DNA of 64,000 nt from Bryum argenteum (Eukaryota > Streptophyta > Bryopsida > Bryales > Bryaceae). Made by a program: the position numbers and the translations under genes. Position 1 is the stretch's first letter. Every line of letters begins with the position of its first letter. The stretch spans positions 39,762,420-39,826,419 of the forward strand of contig CM073321.1 of the NCBI GenBank assembly GCA_037043015.1. Direction: 5' to 3'. This document shows, piece after piece, positions 43,750 through 54,809 of the stretch. The notes below the pieces were generated by a model that worked only from the letters and a program-made list of their open reading frames with translations, was not told where the DNA came from and ran no database searches.

Positions 43750-45020
43750 TTATGCAATATTCAAATTTTGAATTAACCGCTTCAAGCATCTCCCCCATTC
43801 CCCCTTCAATCTCCCTCATCCCTCCTCATTCCCTCTCATTCCCACTCGGTTCTTCCTATTTCTCATTCCCAAATGAAAATGATTCTCATGGTCATGGGCA
43901 TTTTGCCAAGAGCCGTGATCATGATAGATAAAAAATGTAATTTTAAGCTCATTGGATATCCTTGTGGTGTAACATGGATTTAGATCGCTACAAGTTTAAT
44001 CACAATTTTAAAATATAATTTTCAACATTCTCAAAATTCTCAACATAAAATTCTCATCAAATATTGGTTCCAAAAGTACCCTCAGTAATGGGTTGATTAG
44101 ATGTCCGCAAATCATTAGTCTTCTTGACTTCAAATATTTACCTTCATATGGTGGTCACTCATTTTTTTCTCCAAACATATAATATGTCATGATATATCAC
44201 TTTTTAATCTGGTAAGCAACTATTTCTCTCAGTGCTTACTAGGCTATATGCACTAATCCTTTACACTTAATTGTATTTCCAGGCGTTATTATTTGACTTG
44301 CCAAAACTTCAAAATCCTCCCCCCTCTCAATTTAACCAATGTTATAATGTTATGAGGCAATAAACTCATAGCAAGGATAATCTACTAGCATACATATACT
44401 CGGATATTGTATATAGAGAACTTTCAATTTATTGAAGGCTCCACTGATATAAAAAGAAACTAGAAATTGTTCTTGAATTTGATGTTAGAATATGAGGTGC
44501 AATTTTGGTGCAAAAATGGTAGCTTATCTAGATGCTAGAAATTGACTACCTTGGATTACATTCTAAGATTGTAGCTATTAAATCGTTAGATGCATTAAAG
44601 TGTTTTCATGCATTGAAGAGGCTGATGCTCTATAAATGAATTCACATTTTATCACTTATTATAAATGGTTAGGCACAATATGACTTGTTAAAATATACAT
44701 CATACAAAATAATATATACCATTCATGCCTACGAAGAGGACGAGGAACTCTCACCCCATCTTTCCTCCCATTCATTATTATCCATTTAGACATCTCTTGT
44801 CCATTTCTTATGAATTGAATGATCATAAAATGGGAATTATGGGACCTACGAACCGAAATTGCTACCCTATGCGTACCTTCTTAATTTTAAAACTAATACA
44901 TTATAAACTATAGGGCTCTTTTACCCCTCCCCCATCCAATATTCATCCTCATCTCATCCTCGTAGGAGCTGCTACGAAACTTCATGCCCTCGCATTCAAC
45001 ATAAACAAGGGAATTCCCGA
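43750..45020. other. AT-rich intergenic region
   Basis: CCCCATTCCC..CTCATCCC repeats at 43790-43850 give way to AT-rich DNA. All frames are interrupted and no gene is supported. Confidence 0.45.
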
Positions 45021-45030
45021 ATGCAAATAG

Positions 45031-45318
45031 GGCGACCGCCGATACAGCCAATGGGCGAATGTCGGTCGCTGGGGCGAATGTTGGTCGCGGGGGCGACCGG
45101 CGGTCCAGCTCATGGGCGAACGTGGCTGAGAGGGGCAATCGATGGTCCAGCCGATGAGCGAACGTCGGTCACAGGGCGACCGCCGGTATAGCTCATGGGC
45201 GAACGTCGCTGAGAAGGGCGACCGACGGGGAAGATAGGGCAATCAGCGGTACAGATAGGGCGATAGCTGGACCGGCGGGCGACCGGCGGTGCAGGTTCTG
45301 TAGACCGCCGGTCGCCTT
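45031..45318. repeat. Palindromic repeat array B2
   Basis: About a dozen GGCGACCGSCGGT/GGCGAACGTCGGT units are packed into 290 bp, alternating with CAGCTCATGG linkers. Perfect core copies occur near 45092 and 45280, and GACCGCCGGTC occurs in the opposite sense near 45302. The array ends about 140 bp before the ATG (45459) of WCHI-box gene 2. Confidence 0.85.
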
Positions 45319-45458
45319 ATTACTGTGCTTAAGAACGCAACCGGCAGTCCATTTTCACACTTTGCGAGTCCCTCCTTTTCGCGCATTGACTAGTATCGAC
45401 TTCAGAGTTGCTGCTTGCTTGCTCGTAGAGGGACTTTGCGTTTCTACGGATTTTTTTG

Positions 45459-46751
45459 ATGGAGGCACTACCCGTTGTAGCTGGTATATCCATGGTGCTA
45501 CATGACCGAGGTCGGATTGAGAGGAAGCGCATAGACATCTTCAAGAATCCGAAGATATTAGCGTTCAGAGGATGGGAGGAAGAGACGGAGCTGTCTTTTG
45601 CAATATGTGTGAGATATGTGAAGTCGTGCCACATCAACAAGCTCTTTCCTCTACATCGGCACAATATTCATCGGCACAACAATGAAGCAAACCTCCGAGA
45701 GTGCCATAATGACCTATTTAAAGAAAGATGCATATATGCTTGGCATTTGATATACGGTAACAACCATATTTTTAAATATGAGGTTCCCTACTTTTTGGCG
45801 AGAATGGCATATGCGGAAATGATTCTCGGGAAGCAGGTGGATTAGTCGACGCGTCCACGTGTGCCTATACAAGAGAAGACTGAACCTATAGAGGTTGAAC
45901 AAACATCAAAGACTATTGAAGGAGATGGAATTAGAGCTATACCTATGTCTCCTAAGGCCTACGCGGAATTTTACACAGCAGGGTCTTCTTCCGAATCCTC
46001 GGAGGATGAACACACACACAAATACAAGCTCAGTGAACTGATTGAACCAACTAGTCCCCCAATAAATTGGAGGATGGGGATTCGTTATCAGGCAAATCCA
46101 TTGCGAACAGTGGGTGGAAGATTATCCAGATTCATGGATGATTTTATCATGCAGCACAATTTTAGTGTAATGAAATGCTTGCAATTGGAGGAAGTAATGC
46201 AGTATAGAAAGGAATTGGAAGCCTTCAAAGAAAGAGCCCTTTCTGCCACCGAACCATACGATTTAGAAGAATCGGGAGACTTTGGAAAAAGTTGTAGACT
46301 GCATAGCTTATATGGAGACCATACTTGTGCTACGAAAAGAGGCTCGTGAGAAGTTTTTTGAGAAGAAACAATCAAACAACCTTTCCATAGAAGACTACGT
46401 AGAGTTGTGGACAGCGAAACATACTTACCTGGAAGATGTCCTAGCTGAGGAGAGGGATCGGTTGACGGATATTAAGAAATCTATTGCTCTAGAGGTAGAT
46501 AAAGAGATGCTACACATTCGTGATTTGACAAATTAAAGAGGCTGGTGAAATGTAGTGAAGACCAGAATGTAAAACTTGCAAAGCAACTACGTGTAGCTGA
46601 GGAGGATGCTCGATTCCAGGACGCATGGGCAGAGTGGGCTCATCGTAAAAATAACGCGAAAGTTGACATCAACATAATCGCAATCGACGCTGATTTGGAA
46701 CCGCAACAATCACATTTTTCAAAGGGCAAGGACAAAGTTGAAGATTCTTAA
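45459..46751 (+). pseudogene. WCHI-box family gene 2, broken
   Basis: The ATG at 45459 begins MEALPVVAGISMVLHDRGR. The family blocks follow: RKRIDIFKNPKILAFRGWEE, VKSCHINKLFPLHRHNIHR, NEANLRECHND, CIYAWHLIYGNN and VPYFLARMAYAEMILGKQVD. An in-frame TAG stands where paralogue 3 has the W of GKRVDW. An acidic serine-rich middle (SSSESSEDEH) and a charged helical C-terminus (EERDRLTDIKKSIALEVDKE, LAKQLRVAEEDARFQDAWAE) follow after two frame changes. Array B2 sits just upstream. It is a pseudogene of the same family as its neighbours, which face it from both sides. Confidence 0.6.
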
Positions 46752-47183
46752 CGTAGAGACGATGGACTTACACCCCCAACATTCACCAAACGATATTTGA
46801 TTTACGTTAATTAGGTGTAGGGAAAGTGTACGTAATTTCTTCCATGTACTTTTTCGCATACACTTTATATATGGAAGTTTGTTTTTACCTTTCATCATGC
46901 GTGAGTACGTGTTTGTGTATTGGTACAAGGGGCTAGGCGGGTTATATGGACTATGGAGATGAAAGATACAATAAAAGCTGACAAAGTCCAATCGATAGAC
47001 CACAAGCAAAGGAGTGAACCAAGTACATACCATTGATTTAATCGGTGCAAGAAGTAGTACAATAGGAAATGAGATACATTGTTGCAAAAAGCTACCACTC
47101 GATAATACTATAATCAAATATAGTCCTATATAGTTAAAACCATACGCTATGCTGGAGTGTATGGATTCACAATATCGTAATTA
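46752..47183. other. Gene-free gap between converging genes 2 and 3
   Basis: The two genes converge here, and the 430 bp should hold both 3' ends. No clear polyadenylation signal or other feature stands out. Confidence 0.4.
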
Positions 47184-49514
47184 TCATTCACTAGACTGAG
47201 GGTTGGAGCATTCTCCAACAAGAAGTTTACGCTTTGCACAAGTTCGATTGAATGGACCATCTGCATTTAAGATCAGATCTAAGACTCTAGAGTCTTTCAA
47301 GTCCTGCAAAGTCTTTTTTGTGAGGAGACTATGTACATCCAGTAAATAGTCTAGAGCTTGGGACTGGTATCGTGGCCCCCAAGTAGATTCAGCATATTGA
47401 CACTCTTCCAAATCTTCCATGGAGACATGACCTTCACCGTCGGTTACTCTCTTCCCATATTGATTCCATCGATGTCCCATCGGGTGGGGCCCCCACTTGA
47501 ATTATTAGAGCTCACATCAAAATAGCCCCCAGGGCATTGGAAGAAGAACATACGATTACCCTCATGCTGTGGACCTTGTCCGTCAAGTATTGGTGCAACT
47601 CTTAGAATCTCGTTTGGGTCAGTCTCCCAATTCAATTGGGAGCTAGGAGTTCTCTTCTCGAGATCATGTTCACCTCTTCGCCAACTCCAAATAAGGTCTT
47701 TACCCCAGAATCGAACCTCGTCAGTAGTCTCAGCATTGTGTTCCCAAGAAGGCAGCATATAAGTTCTTAGATTGAGCATCCCGTAAAACCGCTCGTGAAT
47801 AGGCGCTTTGCATATAGCACAACAACTTTGAGTCAGATAATGAATTAAGAGACACTGCGGATGATACATATGGACACATGAGCCTAAAGCCCATCCACCC
47901 TCAGGTCCAAATGGATTTAGGCATATGAGACACGTAGAGTGATCCAATACAAACTGCCGAGGGTTGGGCCACAATAATGTCCTGGATGCTACATCAACAT
48001 GTGCCGACATGTGGTGTTTGAAATTCCACCAGGCCTTGCTCTAATCTACAACCTCTGTAGAAGTGTCATCTTGCATCTTGATGTCAATCATAGGAAGATT
48101 ATCAAACAATGTATCCACACTCGGCCACGAGGTCATACCGAACGTTCGTCGACCAGCTCCACTAGTAAAATTCTTATCGATCTTCTCCAGCTCCGCTGCA
48201 ACTTGTCTCCCTCTATCCACCGAAAGTATACATGCCACCTTCTAATGGTAGTAAGTGGCTGACCACTGCTCTAAACGAGCTTGCAGTTGTTGCTTTTCCT
48301 TTAGTAAGGAGTTGTATCCATCAGAGGACATGAAAGGGGAATTACGTATAGGGGGGAACAAAGGTAAAGATAAAGAATCTTGGGAATCACTTCGTACATC
48401 TTCTTCTCGTTTGAGGCCTGACATATTAACAACACATGGCTGAGCTTTCACGGGACGGCGCAATTTAGGGCGTTGCGGTGACATTTCTCCAAATGCCAAG
48501 TCCTCTGTAAGGTTGAAGACAACTCTATCAACATCCGCCATGTCTGATTTCTCTACATCTCCACGAATGTTACGTGCGTGAGATAGTTCTTGCATGTTCT
48601 CGCGCATGCGTGCATATTCCACAGAAAGCTGGTCCCCTTCTTCCACCTTCTTCTCATACATTGCTCGTGTTTTTCGAGATCTGCTTGCAATCTTGCTATG
48701 ACATCGTCTTTGCTCTTCAGAAGAGCTTTGAGATCAGAAGATGTGTTAAGTTCTTCCAATGGTAAGATGCTAGTACCATGGGGCTCTACTACGGGTGAAT
48801 GATTACTTGCTATTGGAAGGCAAGAGCCACCTATTTGAGGAACGCGACCAGGTAAATTACGACGATGATACGCATCAATCACAACGCTTGAGGGAGGAAG
48901 AGGTTGTTGTACTTGACGCACCGGCTTACGAGGCCGCGAACCATCTGAGTCATCGTCCTCTTCCGATGTACACTATGATAGGAAGCCTCTTCTATAGCCT
49001 TGGTAATAGACCTCGTCACTCCCATGCCACCATTAGGAGCGTCAGAGAATCTTAGAATGCCTGTTGGAATGTCACTCGTTGAAGGTCGTGTTACATGCTT
49101 CCCCTCTTTGATAGTTGTCCAATCCACTCGTTTACCAAGAGCAACCTTAGCGTATACTCGACAAGCAAGAAACAAGGGAACCTCGTTGGGCTCCACACAT
49201 GGTGTGCCATACAAGACTTGGTAAACCTCAATGCATCGTTGTTTGAAGTTTAGGCAATCGCAAAACTTACGATTTGGCTTGTTGGTGCGCCGATGAAAAT
49301 GGTGACGTGACAGAGGGAATTTCTTGTCAATGTGACACCATTCAATGAACGATTCGCAAGTGGCCATTGTTCACATATCTAGTTCATCTTCCCAACCTCT
49401 ATAGGCAAGCTTATTTGGATTTTGAAGCACGTGTAATCTTTTCCGTTGTGGGTTGCCCCTCCTCTTCCTCTTCTTGTCGTTCTCTGCCTTCCTAAGTTGC
49501 CCGAGAGTAGCCAT
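47184..49514 (-). pseudogene. WCHI-box family gene 3 with C-terminal RING-H2 finger
   Basis: The ATG at 49514 follows a TATA box at 49648. A lysine/arginine-rich N-terminus and NKLAYRGWEDELD precede the box: FIEWCHIDKKFPLSRHHFHR, RTNKPNRKFCDCLNF, CIEVYQVLYG, EVPLFLACRVYAKVALGK and VDW. A serine-rich linker, a coiled coil (48.75-48.25 kb; LKSKDDVIARLQADLEKH, SLLKEKQQLQARLEQW) and a RING-H2 finger follow. Its metal ligands fit C-x2-C-x14-C-x1-H-x2-H-x2-C-x10-C-x2-C (47932-47810). Such fingers recruit ubiquitin-conjugating enzymes, so an E3 role is likely for an intact copy. An early TGA, two TAG codons and two or three frame changes make this copy non-functional as read. Array B3 lies upstream. 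Confidence 0.65.
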
Positions 49515-49640
49515 GGATGAAATAGCCAAAATGACGAATAGTTATTACTTAATCAGAACGAGCATGCAGCCAATTTAATGGATGTAAGACAGCGCGCCAG
49601 GCCAGTAAACCCAAATAAGAAGTTCAGATACGATGGGGGA

Positions 49641-49648
49641 ATATATAG
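49641..49648 (-). promoter_or_regulatory. TATA box of WCHI-box gene 3
   Basis: TATATATT on the minus strand lies about 135 bp before the ATG at 49514 and directly beside array B3. Its partner for the opposite gene is at 49907. Confidence 0.55.
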
Positions 49649-49663
49649 GGCAACCTCGCGTCG

Positions 49664-49898
49664 GGGCGACCACAGAATCAAGGCGACCGGCGGTCCAGAT
49701 AGTGCTAGGACGTTGCGTGGGCGACCGGCGGTTCAGTGAGGGCGCGACTGCAGGTACAGCTGTCGCGATAGCAAGAGGTGGGGCAGCAGCCGGTGCAGCT
49801 GTTGCGACAGTGGGACGTGGGGCGACCGCCGGTCCAATTGTCGCGACAGCGGGACGTGGGGCGACCGGCGGTGGGCGACTGTGGGGCGACCGCCGATC
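49664..49898. repeat. Palindromic repeat array B3 between diverging promoters
   Basis: Copies of GGCGACCGGCGGTCCAG start near 49682, 49719, 49819, 49859 and 49886, with diverged ones between and a CGACAG(T/C)GGGACGTGGGG linker repeated twice. The whole array fits exactly between a minus-strand TATA box (49641-49648) and a plus-strand TATA box (49907-49913). This is the best regulatory context for family B in the window. Confidence 0.85.
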
Positions 49899-49906
49899 TC
49901 CAGGGA

Positions 49907-49913
49907 TATATAA
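49907..49913 (+). promoter_or_regulatory. TATA box of the kinase gene
   Basis: TATATAA on the plus strand, nine bases after array B3, lies roughly 180-250 bp before the first coding block of the kinase gene. Confidence 0.6.
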
Positions 49914-50099
49914 ACATGACCGCGCCGGTTTCACATTACTCTTCCACAAACCGCTACCAAACTCTCCTCCTCCCTGTGTCCTTGCTCGTGTAAATGCGCA
50001 CTGCCGAGTCGTCAGAGGAGTTTTTGGGTTTGGTGCACATTGATAGCAGGGGGGAAATTTTTTGCCGGTTTTTTCAAGAAGTTCAACAATGACTAAATC

Positions 50100-51630
50100 C
50101 AAAAGCACCAGGGAAAGCGAACATGGGATCTTGATGCCCCCGAAGCATTTGCACTAGACCTTGCTATGCAACAACCTAGTGAAAGCACAGGCCATAGAAG
50201 AAAGAGGAGACACCAAAAAGAAGTAGCTCCCGGATTCCCAACATCAGATTATACTAGGTTTGCGGAAAAATCGTGTTTGGATTGGTATGAGGAAACGGAG
50301 GCTCAATTCCTAGAGCACAACTATTTGAAGAATGTTAGCACGGGTAAAGCGAGACTGAAGCAAAAATTGAAGGCGGTAATTATGAAGGCCATGGCGGAAT
50401 CGGAAGAGTTTTAAGATGTGGATTATCATTTGCAATACCAGTTGTGGATGGAGAATAAAATTGAACAATGCATCTTCAATGTAAAAGAGTTGTGGAAGAA
50501 GCGATTTGGACAGAGGCGTCTAACACAAGAGGAGGACCGGTTTAAACGCAAGATGGATTGGTGGCAACACTATGTCCAAAAGCTTAGCAAAAATTAAAGC
50601 CGAGGGATGTCATGGGAAAAAACCGCTTTGCGCGCCACATTTGAATGAGACACAGGGTCGGGAGTGGTGTGGATTCCTCAAGACGCTAGCATAGAAGCTC
50701 TATCAGCCCGCGACATGGAGGGAGGCCATGGACTGGTGCGGAAGGTGCGGATTGTTGGAGTAGACCACGTTCCAGGTCATATCGAGTTTGCAGCAAAGCT
50801 TTCTAAGAATATGAATATTGAGAAGAGGAGGATAGAGACTGCAGCAGAAGTTCTTGTATGTCCTTTGAATCATCCAGGTATTATCAAGTTTTGGGCGTTG
50901 CATACAAGAACATTCGAGGCTTACTCATATTGGTGGAATGGAGGATCACTACACGAAATGCTGAAGTTGGATGAGAAGGTCGGCGACAAACATCTTCACT
51001 AGTCGAAAGTAAAGGAAGTTTTGAGTCTCACAGGAGGCTTTCAGAATTAGCCTTTTCCGTCGTCATAGGATGAAGTTAGCTTGGACTTTAGTGTACATCA
51101 TGAATCTGGTGCATAAGGCAGGAGTACTTTACAACGACCTATCCCCCTCAAACATACTATTGCATTTCCCAACTGTCGGAGAAGACAAGATTTGTATTGG
51201 AATGTGTGACTGGGGGATGGCAGCTCGTATAGAAGAACAAGAGCCTTCAGGTTATGGATACCAGTCGAAGAAGAAAAAGGATGACGATATGGCACGTCGA
51301 TGGTGGGTGGCGCCCGAGATGTTCTATACTTATGGACCAGAAAGTTCTGGTACAAATTTGAACGTCCAGGAACTCCGACATCCAACCACAGTAGCATCAA
51401 ATTCGTTTGCGGTTGGCAAGCTCATCCAGCTGATTGGTGTGCAAAACGAATTCGACGAAGAATTATTTCCGAATTTGACGGTGCGAGAATCATTCCTATC
51501 GAAAGTGTTATCACTGACCAGGCATGAATCGGAGAAGAGAATGACCTGTGGGGAGGTGGTGAACCGCTTGATGGGAAAACCATATCATATGCTTCCACCA
51601 GAGTCTGTATTTAGAGAGGACAGTTTTTAG
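50100..51630 (+). pseudogene. Divergent protein kinase gene, broken
   Basis: The N-terminal part (to about 50640) is basic and helical (HRRKRRHQKEV, LKQKLKAVIMKAM, LWKKRFGQRRLTQEED). The kinase domain starts near 50700 with a glycine-rich loop (GGHGLVRKV) and a lysine in FAAKLSKN. It has HPGIIKFWALHTRTFEAYS and a WWNGGSLHEML hinge, then a catalytic loop YNDLSPSNILL, a DxG motif in CDWGMA (DFG replaced by DWG), WWVAPEMF for APE, and SNSFAVGKLIQLI for the helix-F region. The catalytic aspartate and asparagine are present, but HRD is YND. Four or so in-frame stops and at least one frame change mean this copy is not translated whole. It shares a divergent promoter region with WCHI-box gene 3, which suggests a functional link. 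Confidence 0.72.
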
Positions 51631-52025
51631 TTTATAATATCAGTGTTTCTTCTTGCAATTCATAGGCTCCTATGGATGACCATCACACGTCATTGAGTGC
51701 TCATTTAGCCATGTAATTCACAAATTATACTTGCAATATATACAATCTACTTTTTGACATATTGTTCCAGTTTTAATAGATTTTTGCAACTCTTATAATT
51801 ATGTTCGCTTTTTACACTAATCACATATGTAATTATGTATGTCACCACATTTTTTGTTACATGAGTTTCAAACCTCATGGTTGATGTTGGACTTTTCTTC
51901 AGGGGTTCGTGGATTGTTGTAATTTGTTTCATCTTAAATTTTTAATGCTTCATCTACGTTTGGATAACGTGAACGGAAGAATTTTGAATAATGTTGGATA
52001 GCAAAATGACTTATTCTACTCGGGG
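51631..52025. other. 3' flank of the kinase gene
   Basis: AT-rich sequence without coding pattern; probably the 3' untranslated end followed by spacer DNA. Confidence 0.4.
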
Positions 52026-52035
52026 GAAGCCTCCA

Positions 52036-52313
52036 ATGTAAGGCGACCACCGGTCCAGGGGCGACAGTAGGCGACCGCCGATCCAGCGAGACCGCCGGTC
52101 CCCCAGGGGCGAACGTCGGTAGCCAGGGGGCGAACGTCGGTAGCTCATGGGCGAACGTCGGTAGCTCATGGGCGAACGTCGGTAGCTCATGGGCGAACGT
52201 CGGTAGCTCATGGGCGAACGTCGGTAGCTCATGGGCGAACGTCGGTAGCTTAGGGGCGAACGTTGGTAGCTCAGGCGACCGCCGGTCCAGACGAGGCGAC
52301 CGCCGATCGAGTC
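52036..52313. repeat. Palindromic repeat array B4 with 21-bp minisatellite
   Basis: At both edges lie GGCGACC.CCGGTCCAG copies (52040, 52064, 52086, 52274, 52297). Between them (52110-52270) eight units of 21 bp, GGGCGAACGTCGGTAGCTCAT, repeat almost perfectly. These encode PTFAHEL or RRSPMSY repeats on the minus strand, so the ORFs here are by-products. It lies about 400 bp beyond the kinase stop, and no gene starts nearby on either strand. Confidence 0.9.
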
Positions 52314-52329
52314 CTACGTGGCGCAGTTG

Positions 52330-53580
52330 CCCACCGTATTGCTGAGTTTTACAGGCCACGTGGCAGCCACGTAGGATTTAACGTGGACAAGGTATATCAA
52401 GGGTTACTTTTCTGTAAAAAGAGATTCTGTAGATTCTATTAAACATTCTGAGGCTCAATGTCTGTTTGACAGGTCGTGTCTGTCTGACGTTCGACCGTGT
52501 TTAATAAGACAACCGTGCGTTACTCATATTGGATAAAACATCTAAGTTTTTCTTCCAACCTCTTGAGCCTTTATGGTTTAAACTCTCGTCATTGCATATA
52601 AATTATGACATATGGTTGCGTTAATCGTCTCTTTTTAAAAAAATTCTATAATTTCTATATAGTCATTATTAGCTACAACCCGACTCACTCCCTTGTTATA
52701 AATATATTTGCAATTATAAATTTAGTTGTATTCTTAATGATATAAAAGTTTTGAATACAATAAGACACATAAATTTAGTTTTCGAAAATACAAAACAAAA
52801 CACATAAATCACATTTCTTTAGTTTATTTTAAAAGTTTTAAGTGTTAAGATAACCACATTGTACTCTTTCATTTCTTATTTATTTATTTTTCTAAATTAT
52901 AATAATTGCTTTCAAATCATTACATATAGATGCGATTCTCATAACAATATATTTTATGTTCCTACAATTTTTTTTTTATTTCTACAAGATTCATAATATG
53001 GTACTTACCTAGTCCACTAATGATATTTTTATTATCATTCCATCTATCTATTCCTACATTATTTTTTAATATTTTGTTCATTTTGTAAACTATTAATCAA
53101 AATCTACCGTATATATCTAATAATCGTATGTTTTTATATATTAAATTCTATAATTTATACACGCTAATTTTTAGTTTAGAGCTAGAAAATAATATTTCTT
53201 ATTTCCTACTTTGCTATTTTTCTTCTATTTTGAAAGTTGAATTAATTTATATTATTCGTAGGTAATTAGAGATATGTGGTTAGAGCACTGACGGTTATCA
53301 AATGTCTAGCTAATCATCCATTTACGAAGCTTCACTTGCGTGAGAAAAGAAAAAACTATGATACACAAGAGTGTTTGCAAATGATGTCTGTCTTAATGGC
53401 TCCGACACAAGCTACAGTTTGATCCATTGCATAGTGAATTGAAGAACCTTAACTTGGCAGAGCGGAGGTGGAGCAGGCCGGACATCGTGAGGTTGTGGTG
53501 GCAGATTGGGTAATGTCTCGCCATATTCCGAGGTGCTCCACCCCTTCAACCTTATTGTGGATTAGTGATCTTAATCGTTA
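52330..53580. other. AT-rich region, no supported gene
   Basis: After a GC-richer edge the sequence is AT-rich with many stops. From 53390 it becomes more coding-like on the plus strand, but no domain can be read before the exon at 53590. Confidence 0.4.
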
Positions 53581-53589
53581 GAAATGCCC

Positions 53590-53695
53590 ACTTTTTGATT
53601 CGTGGTTTCTCAACAAAAAGAGAAAGTACAAGTTCGATGACGAGACGATCGGATGTCCTCTCTGCAACGAGCTCCTCTCTCCGCCTATCCACCAA
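53590..53695 (+). pseudogene. SINA/SIAH-like RING exon fragment
   Basis: An open block reads SWFLNKKRKYKFDD, then IGCPLCNELLSPPIHQ, and stops at a donor (CACCAA then GTAATT, 53695/53696). CPLC (53654-53665) followed by PPIHQ matches the start of SINA-type RING fingers, in which C-x2-C is followed by L.PPI.QC..GH. The next exon with the remaining zinc ligands is not visible downstream. It is likely a gene fragment. Confidence 0.45.
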
Positions 53696-54029
53696 GTAAT
53701 TTTCTCATGAGCTTCAAGCTATCTATTCATGCACAGAAAGTACAACATAAGAAACAAGCTACAATTTTACAGTTTCTGTCTACATGCAAATCCAGTGTAC
53801 ATAATCCTGTCTTTCAACATCTCTAGTTACACTCTTTCAAGATGATTAAATTGATTAGTCTCTTCCATCTTATGAGAGCTAGGAGCTTCTTGAGTTCTTG
53901 TGTGTCTGTGCGTGCTAGGTTCAGAATCTAATTGAGATGGGTCCTAGCAATCTGCTCTCATTTCTTTTACTGTGTTGAAAAATACTGGCTTGAAAAAAAC
54001 ATTCGGAGTATTTGTAGAAGTGACGGTTA

Positions 54030-54165
54030 AGTACCACGATGTCTATGAGTCTTGCTAAATTCTTTGCAGCTTGACATGCGTATTGTAATTCAGTCATAAT
54101 CGATTGAATCGCAAAATATTCGGACATATCATCATTTCTTGCTTGCATACATCTTAGGAATGTTC
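54030..54165 (-). pseudogene. Duplicated exon, ARNDD...IMTELQYAC type, copy 1
   Basis: The minus strand encodes MQARNDDMSEYFAIQSIMTE, then LQYACQAAKNLARL. A very similar stretch lies at 54560-54690. The protein looks helical and matches no family I know. It may be an exon of an unknown minus-strand gene that was tandemly duplicated. The copies share about 85% of bases by eye. Confidence 0.4.
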
Positions 54166-54554
54166 CAATAAAAATCCTAAATTAAATAACAATTAAATAA
54201 ACAACGGTGTATATCAAACAGAAACCTTGTTTAGCTCATGACAGTCAGAAATTTTGAATCAAAGAAAAAAAATCTTAATTCTCTATCTTCTAATCATTCA
54301 AAATTGAAATTCTTCTGTGTGTATTTGTTATGACAGAATCAGAATCGCAGACTTGATAGGAAAGAACTTTGTATTTGTCGATTCTACAGCCTCTTATCAT
54401 AGCCGTAGCAGTGTTTCATTATTCCTCACCATAGAAGAATGCATAATATTCGAGAGTAATTGCAATCTTTTAGCACCAAGTTGAAACTCAATACAAGTCG
54501 AATGTCGTGTCTCACTTCCTTCAATAAATGTAAGCAAGTATTAAAAGTGCACGC

Positions 54555-54695
54555 TACAAGATTCGACAAGCCTTGCTAAATTCCTTGCAGCTAGACATGC
54601 GTATTGTAATTCAGTCATAATCGATTCACTTGCAAAATATTCGGAAATATCATCGTTTCTTGCTTGCATACATCTCACGAATGTTCCAATCAAAA
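54555..54695 (-). pseudogene. Duplicated exon, copy 2
   Basis: It reads MQARNDDISEYFASESIMTE, then LQYACLAARNLARLVES. The protein is better conserved than the DNA around it, which suggests past selection. An upstream continuation (MILIGTFVRC) also matches in copy 1. No splice pattern could be fixed. Confidence 0.4.
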
Positions 54696-54809
54696 TCATA
54701 AATTCGAGCATTGCAATATTTTTGCATGTTGTTGCTATGTAGAATAACGAAATTATTCGTGACGATTTTAATAAAAATATTTTCATCTCAATAACACAAA
54801 TGACCAATT

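Noticed and set aside
52011-52359. Repeat protein with PTFAHEL or RRSP units
   Set aside because: Both frames are products of the 21-bp minisatellite in array B4.
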